Below, one piece after another: positions 61,401-64,000 of a stretch of 64,000 nucleotides of DNA (position 1 is the stretch's first letter; every line of letters begins with the position of its first letter). The translations under genes were made by a program, and so were the position numbers. Source of the stretch: Trema orientale (Eukaryota > Streptophyta > Magnoliopsida > Rosales > Cannabaceae); assembly GCA_002914845.1 (NCBI GenBank), contig JXTC01000746.1, positions 1,785-65,784 of the forward strand. The letters are read 5' to 3'. Under the pieces are notes generated by a model. That model was not told the DNA's origin. It searched no databases and saw only the letters and a list, made by a program, of their open reading frames with translations.

Positions 61401-62618
61401 GTACATGATTCTATCACATTTTTCTAATCGTTGTTTCAGTTCTTTAAGTTGGTAATGAATAATAAAATGGCTTTGAGTTGAGGCTTTTTCTAGTCTAAAA
61501 TATTTGCTTACGAAGCTGACCTTGGTGGGGTTTTGTGTGAACTTTTTTAATACTCAAAAGGACCTGAAGGGAAACCATGTACCATGGTAGTAAGGACTCT
61601 GCATTGGACAGTTCCCCATTACTGGGTTTGGGGTTTGCCATTTTTCCTCTTCTATTCCACAAGGTCTTCACAGTTCCTCCATGAAAGACCCAACCAGAAC
61701 TTCCTCAAGGTCCTCCTTTGCTCCCTCTTCTCTCCATTAGTGGTAAGCTAATCAATTCCCTTGAACAAAATTTTAGCCACTAATTTGTCAGAGTTCATAT
61801 TAATCTTATATTGAGTGATAAAATCTTGACACAGAAGCAAGCAGTTTCGAAGTTTATCGAATCTTATCTGTTGTATAAGCTTCCTTTGGAGAAGTATGGA
61901 CTGAAACCAGATCACCCTTTTGTGGAAGACTATGCATCTTGCCAGATGGCCATTATGCCAGAGAACTTCTTCTCTGAAGCTGATAAGGGAAAGATTGAGT
62001 TCAAAAGATCATCAAAATGGTGGTTCTGGGAAAAAGGAATCGAATTTGATGACAACTCGAAGATTGAAGCTGATGTTGTAGTTCTTGCAACAGGTTATGA
62101 TGGGAAGAAAAAGCTCAAAGCTATCATGCCAGAGCCTTTTCGCAGCTTGTTGGAGTATCCATCTGGTCTTATGCCATTATACAGGTAAGAAAGCTTAGTA
62201 AATCTTTGAATATTGATATTTGTCACTATATATTATTACTATTTCAGATTGATATTTATCTTGATTTTCTTTCTGGCACAGGGGTACTATCCATCCTTTG
62301 ATTCCAAACATGGGATTTGTGGGCTATGTTGAGAGCGTTTCGAACCTGCATTCATCCGAACTGCGTTCCATATGGCTGGCTCGACTGGTAGACGACAAAT
62401 TTAAGCTACCGGGGGTGGCCAAAATGCTTGAACGAACACTTAAGGAGGTGGAAGTTATGAAGAGAACCACTAGGTTCTACAAGAGGAACTGCATTTCTAC
62501 TTATAGCATTAATCACAGTGATGAAATATGCGAGGAAATGGGATGGACAGCTTGGAGGAAGAAGACCTGGTTGTCTGAAGCATTTAGCCCATATGGTAGT
62601 CAAGACTATCTGAACTAA
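58494..62618 (+). CDS. FMO1-like: Flavin-containing monooxygenase, FMO1 type, five exons
   Basis: The exons are 58,494-58,940, 59,512-59,752, 61,561-61,742, 61,835-62,184 and 62,282-62,618. All junctions are GT-AG and phase-compatible, giving 518 codons plus stop. The FAD-binding GAGVSG motif is near residue 13. The FMO signature FEGQVLHTIDY is intact. The NADPH site reads VIGYKKSA, with Lys for the central Gly as in plant FMO1 relatives. LATGYD lies in exon 4. Exon 3 is short and easily missed; it encodes CTMVVRTLHWTVPHYWVWGL. Plant FMO1 N-hydroxylates pipecolic acid to make the systemic-immunity signal N-hydroxypipecolate; close similarity along the whole length suggests that role, but paralogues exist. 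Intron 2 is 1.8 kb and holds T and A tracts. AATAAA at 62,747 is a likely poly(A) signal. The gene converges on peroxiredoxin Q. Confidence 0.93.
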
Positions 62619-63371
62619 GACTGAAGTTAGTGATAAAATGCGTTTTAAAGCATCTGAAGCATAAGGAGTTTCTGCTTAAGCTAAGCTTATTATGTACTAT
62701 GACTAAGCAAAAAAAAAAAAAAGGAAAAATGAGGAAGAGTAAGGAAAATAAAATGTAGGGAAAGTAAATGCATATATAATGTATCTGATAATTCATAATC
62801 ATTAAAATATATTTATCTACATCTCAATAATATTGACACGTGTTACTCATAAAAAAAAAATCTTGACTCTGGTTGACTTCAGCACAAGAAGCAGGGGGAA
62901 ATTGACAGAACTCGGCTACTTCAAGATTTGTCAACTGAATGATATGCAATATGACCTCATGGTCGGCAATACTAGTTAACATAGGCAAATAGGACCACTT
63001 AAAAAGACCAAAACAGATATCATAGGTTATAATCCTACATAGCTAGATGCAACTCATTTGGACACAGTTCTGCTGGCTGCCAAATTATTAATTGAGACTT
63101 TTCCTTTGAGGACAAAAACAATGACATCTAAACCAGTAGAACAACATGTCTGTTTTTTTACCCTTTTTCCTTTTTGTTACTGACGAAATAATTAACAGTC
63201 AACAGCTTAGCAAGACATAGCGCATAAAATGGTTGCCTTTATTCACTTAAGAAGGAAGGTTCAAACATTAATAGCTCTAGCTTTAGATGCGAAGAAATTA
63301 CAGTCATACATACAGAAGTGCTTGTCTAAATCAATGACAAAACGATGTACAGCTAAAAGATACAAGAGGTT
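62619..63371. other. Convergent 3' regions of FMO and peroxiredoxin Q genes
   Basis: It holds the FMO 3' leader with AATAAA at 62,747-62,752, and probably the peroxiredoxin Q 3' untranslated region to the right. No other gene is seen. Confidence 0.5.
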
Positions 63372-63590
63372 TCAAATGCCTTTAAGTATTTTGAGGGTCT
63401 CATCAATGTGCTTTTCAGGTTGGAACTGGTTGTTGTAGATGAGTTGGACAACCCCATTCTTGTCAAGAACGTAAGTCTCTCTCCCTGGCAATGCTCCAAA
63501 CAGATCCCCTGGTACTCCCCATTCTTTCCTCACCTTGTTACCTTCGTCAGCTAGCAATGTGAATGGAAGTCTATATTTCTTTGCGAATGC
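63372..63590 (-). CDS. PRXQ: Peroxiredoxin Q, last exon (partial)
   Basis: The minus-strand exon starts after a TATAG acceptor at 63,591 and ends in TGA at 63,372-63,374. It encodes AFAKKYRLPFTLLADEGNKV, RKEWGVPGDLFGALPGRETY and VLDKNGVVQLIYNNQF, and ends near HIDETLKILKGI. This is the highly conserved C-terminal third of plant peroxiredoxin Q, a thioredoxin-dependent thiol peroxidase of the chloroplast thylakoid lumen side or stroma that reduces peroxides. The peroxidatic and resolving cysteines and the transit peptide lie in upstream exons beyond the window; none is visible in 63,600-64,000, which must be intron. Confidence 0.93.
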   Translation of the reverse strand, partial: AFAKKYRLPFTLLADEGNKVRKEWGVPGDLFGALPGRETYVLDKNGVVQLIYNNQFQPEKHIDETLKILKGI

Positions 63591-63599
63591 CTATATACA

Positions 63600-64000
63600 C
63601 GGCATATATTTTTGCCATCAGAATTCAAGTGTGAGTAGCTAGTATTGTATGACAAGTTTGAACTGCATATAGTCAGAAGATTATGCAGCTAACATCAAGA
63701 CTTGTACTTTCCGATCAAACTCCATAGTTTTGAGCCCAGAAAAACCTTTTTTACGTACTAATTTTAAGACTTTATACTCTTCAAATAATCAAAAGCCAAC
63801 ATGTTGATATACCTTATAGCAAAAATAACCAATTCCAGTTCCAGTAGCATGCGTTCTGACTTGCATATTTAGTTTCAGTACGTAGTACACTAAAACTTAT
63901 CTCAATCAAATTTGCAGGCATTAATTACATTCATGGCTGCTATAAAGAGTCACATATTCAGTAACCATATGCTGGACTTCACAGTCGTGCACAGGTAAAG
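63600..64000 (-). other. Intron of peroxiredoxin Q
   Basis: Non-coding DNA upstream of the last exon. No further peroxiredoxin exon is recognisable before the window ends. Confidence 0.6.

Overview
The window is nuclear DNA of a flowering plant, most likely a eudicot. Protein-coding islands with plant-specific families (a salicylate/SAR-type flavin monooxygenase, a chloroplast peroxiredoxin Q, a pectin methylesterase inhibitor-like protein) have GT-AG introns and sit in very AT-rich DNA full of transposon debris. I cannot fix the species from sequence alone. A 14-base run of N near 39,454 marks an assembly gap.

Only four host genes are well supported. (1) A single-exon PMEI-like secreted protein lies on the minus strand at 11,465-12,088. 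(2) A small one-exon plant protein with an N-terminal hydrophobic segment lies on the minus strand at 26,735-27,319. (3) A complete five-exon FMO1-type flavin-containing monooxygenase lies on the plus strand at 58,494-62,618; the exons join in phase into 518 codons plus stop. (4) The last exon of peroxiredoxin Q lies on the minus strand at 63,372-63,590, with the rest beyond the window. The last two converge tail to tail.

The rest is mostly mobile DNA. From 1 to 10.6 kb: a copia-like LTR at the edge, several MITEs (three with 9-bp target duplications) and short tandem duplications. From 15.2 to 17.3 kb: a decayed CACTA-like element. Near 20 kb: a Ty3/gypsy integrase fragment. From 21.7 to 22.9 kb: a MITE nested in another MITE. 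From 24.7 to 25.3 and 28.1 to 28.5 kb: LTR fragments. From 30.3 to 31.4 kb: a gutted copia element with PBS, PPT and an 802-bp LTR. From 32.1 to 33.4 kb: a possible Pack-MULE. From 35.8 to 36.4 kb: a ~105-bp tandem array. From 50.2 to 52.4 kb: a MULE-like element.

The most unusual region is 38-50 kb. It holds two convergent, intron-containing Ulp1-like (C48 cysteine protease) genes. The plus-strand copy is clearly dead, with several in-frame stops, one replacing the residue after the catalytic His. The minus-strand copy keeps the His, Asp and Cys motifs in four phase-compatible exons. A coiled-coil ORF of unknown function lies between them. This looks like the cargo of a large Ulp1-bearing DNA transposon, a class known in plants, but I found neither its terminal repeats nor a convincing transposase.
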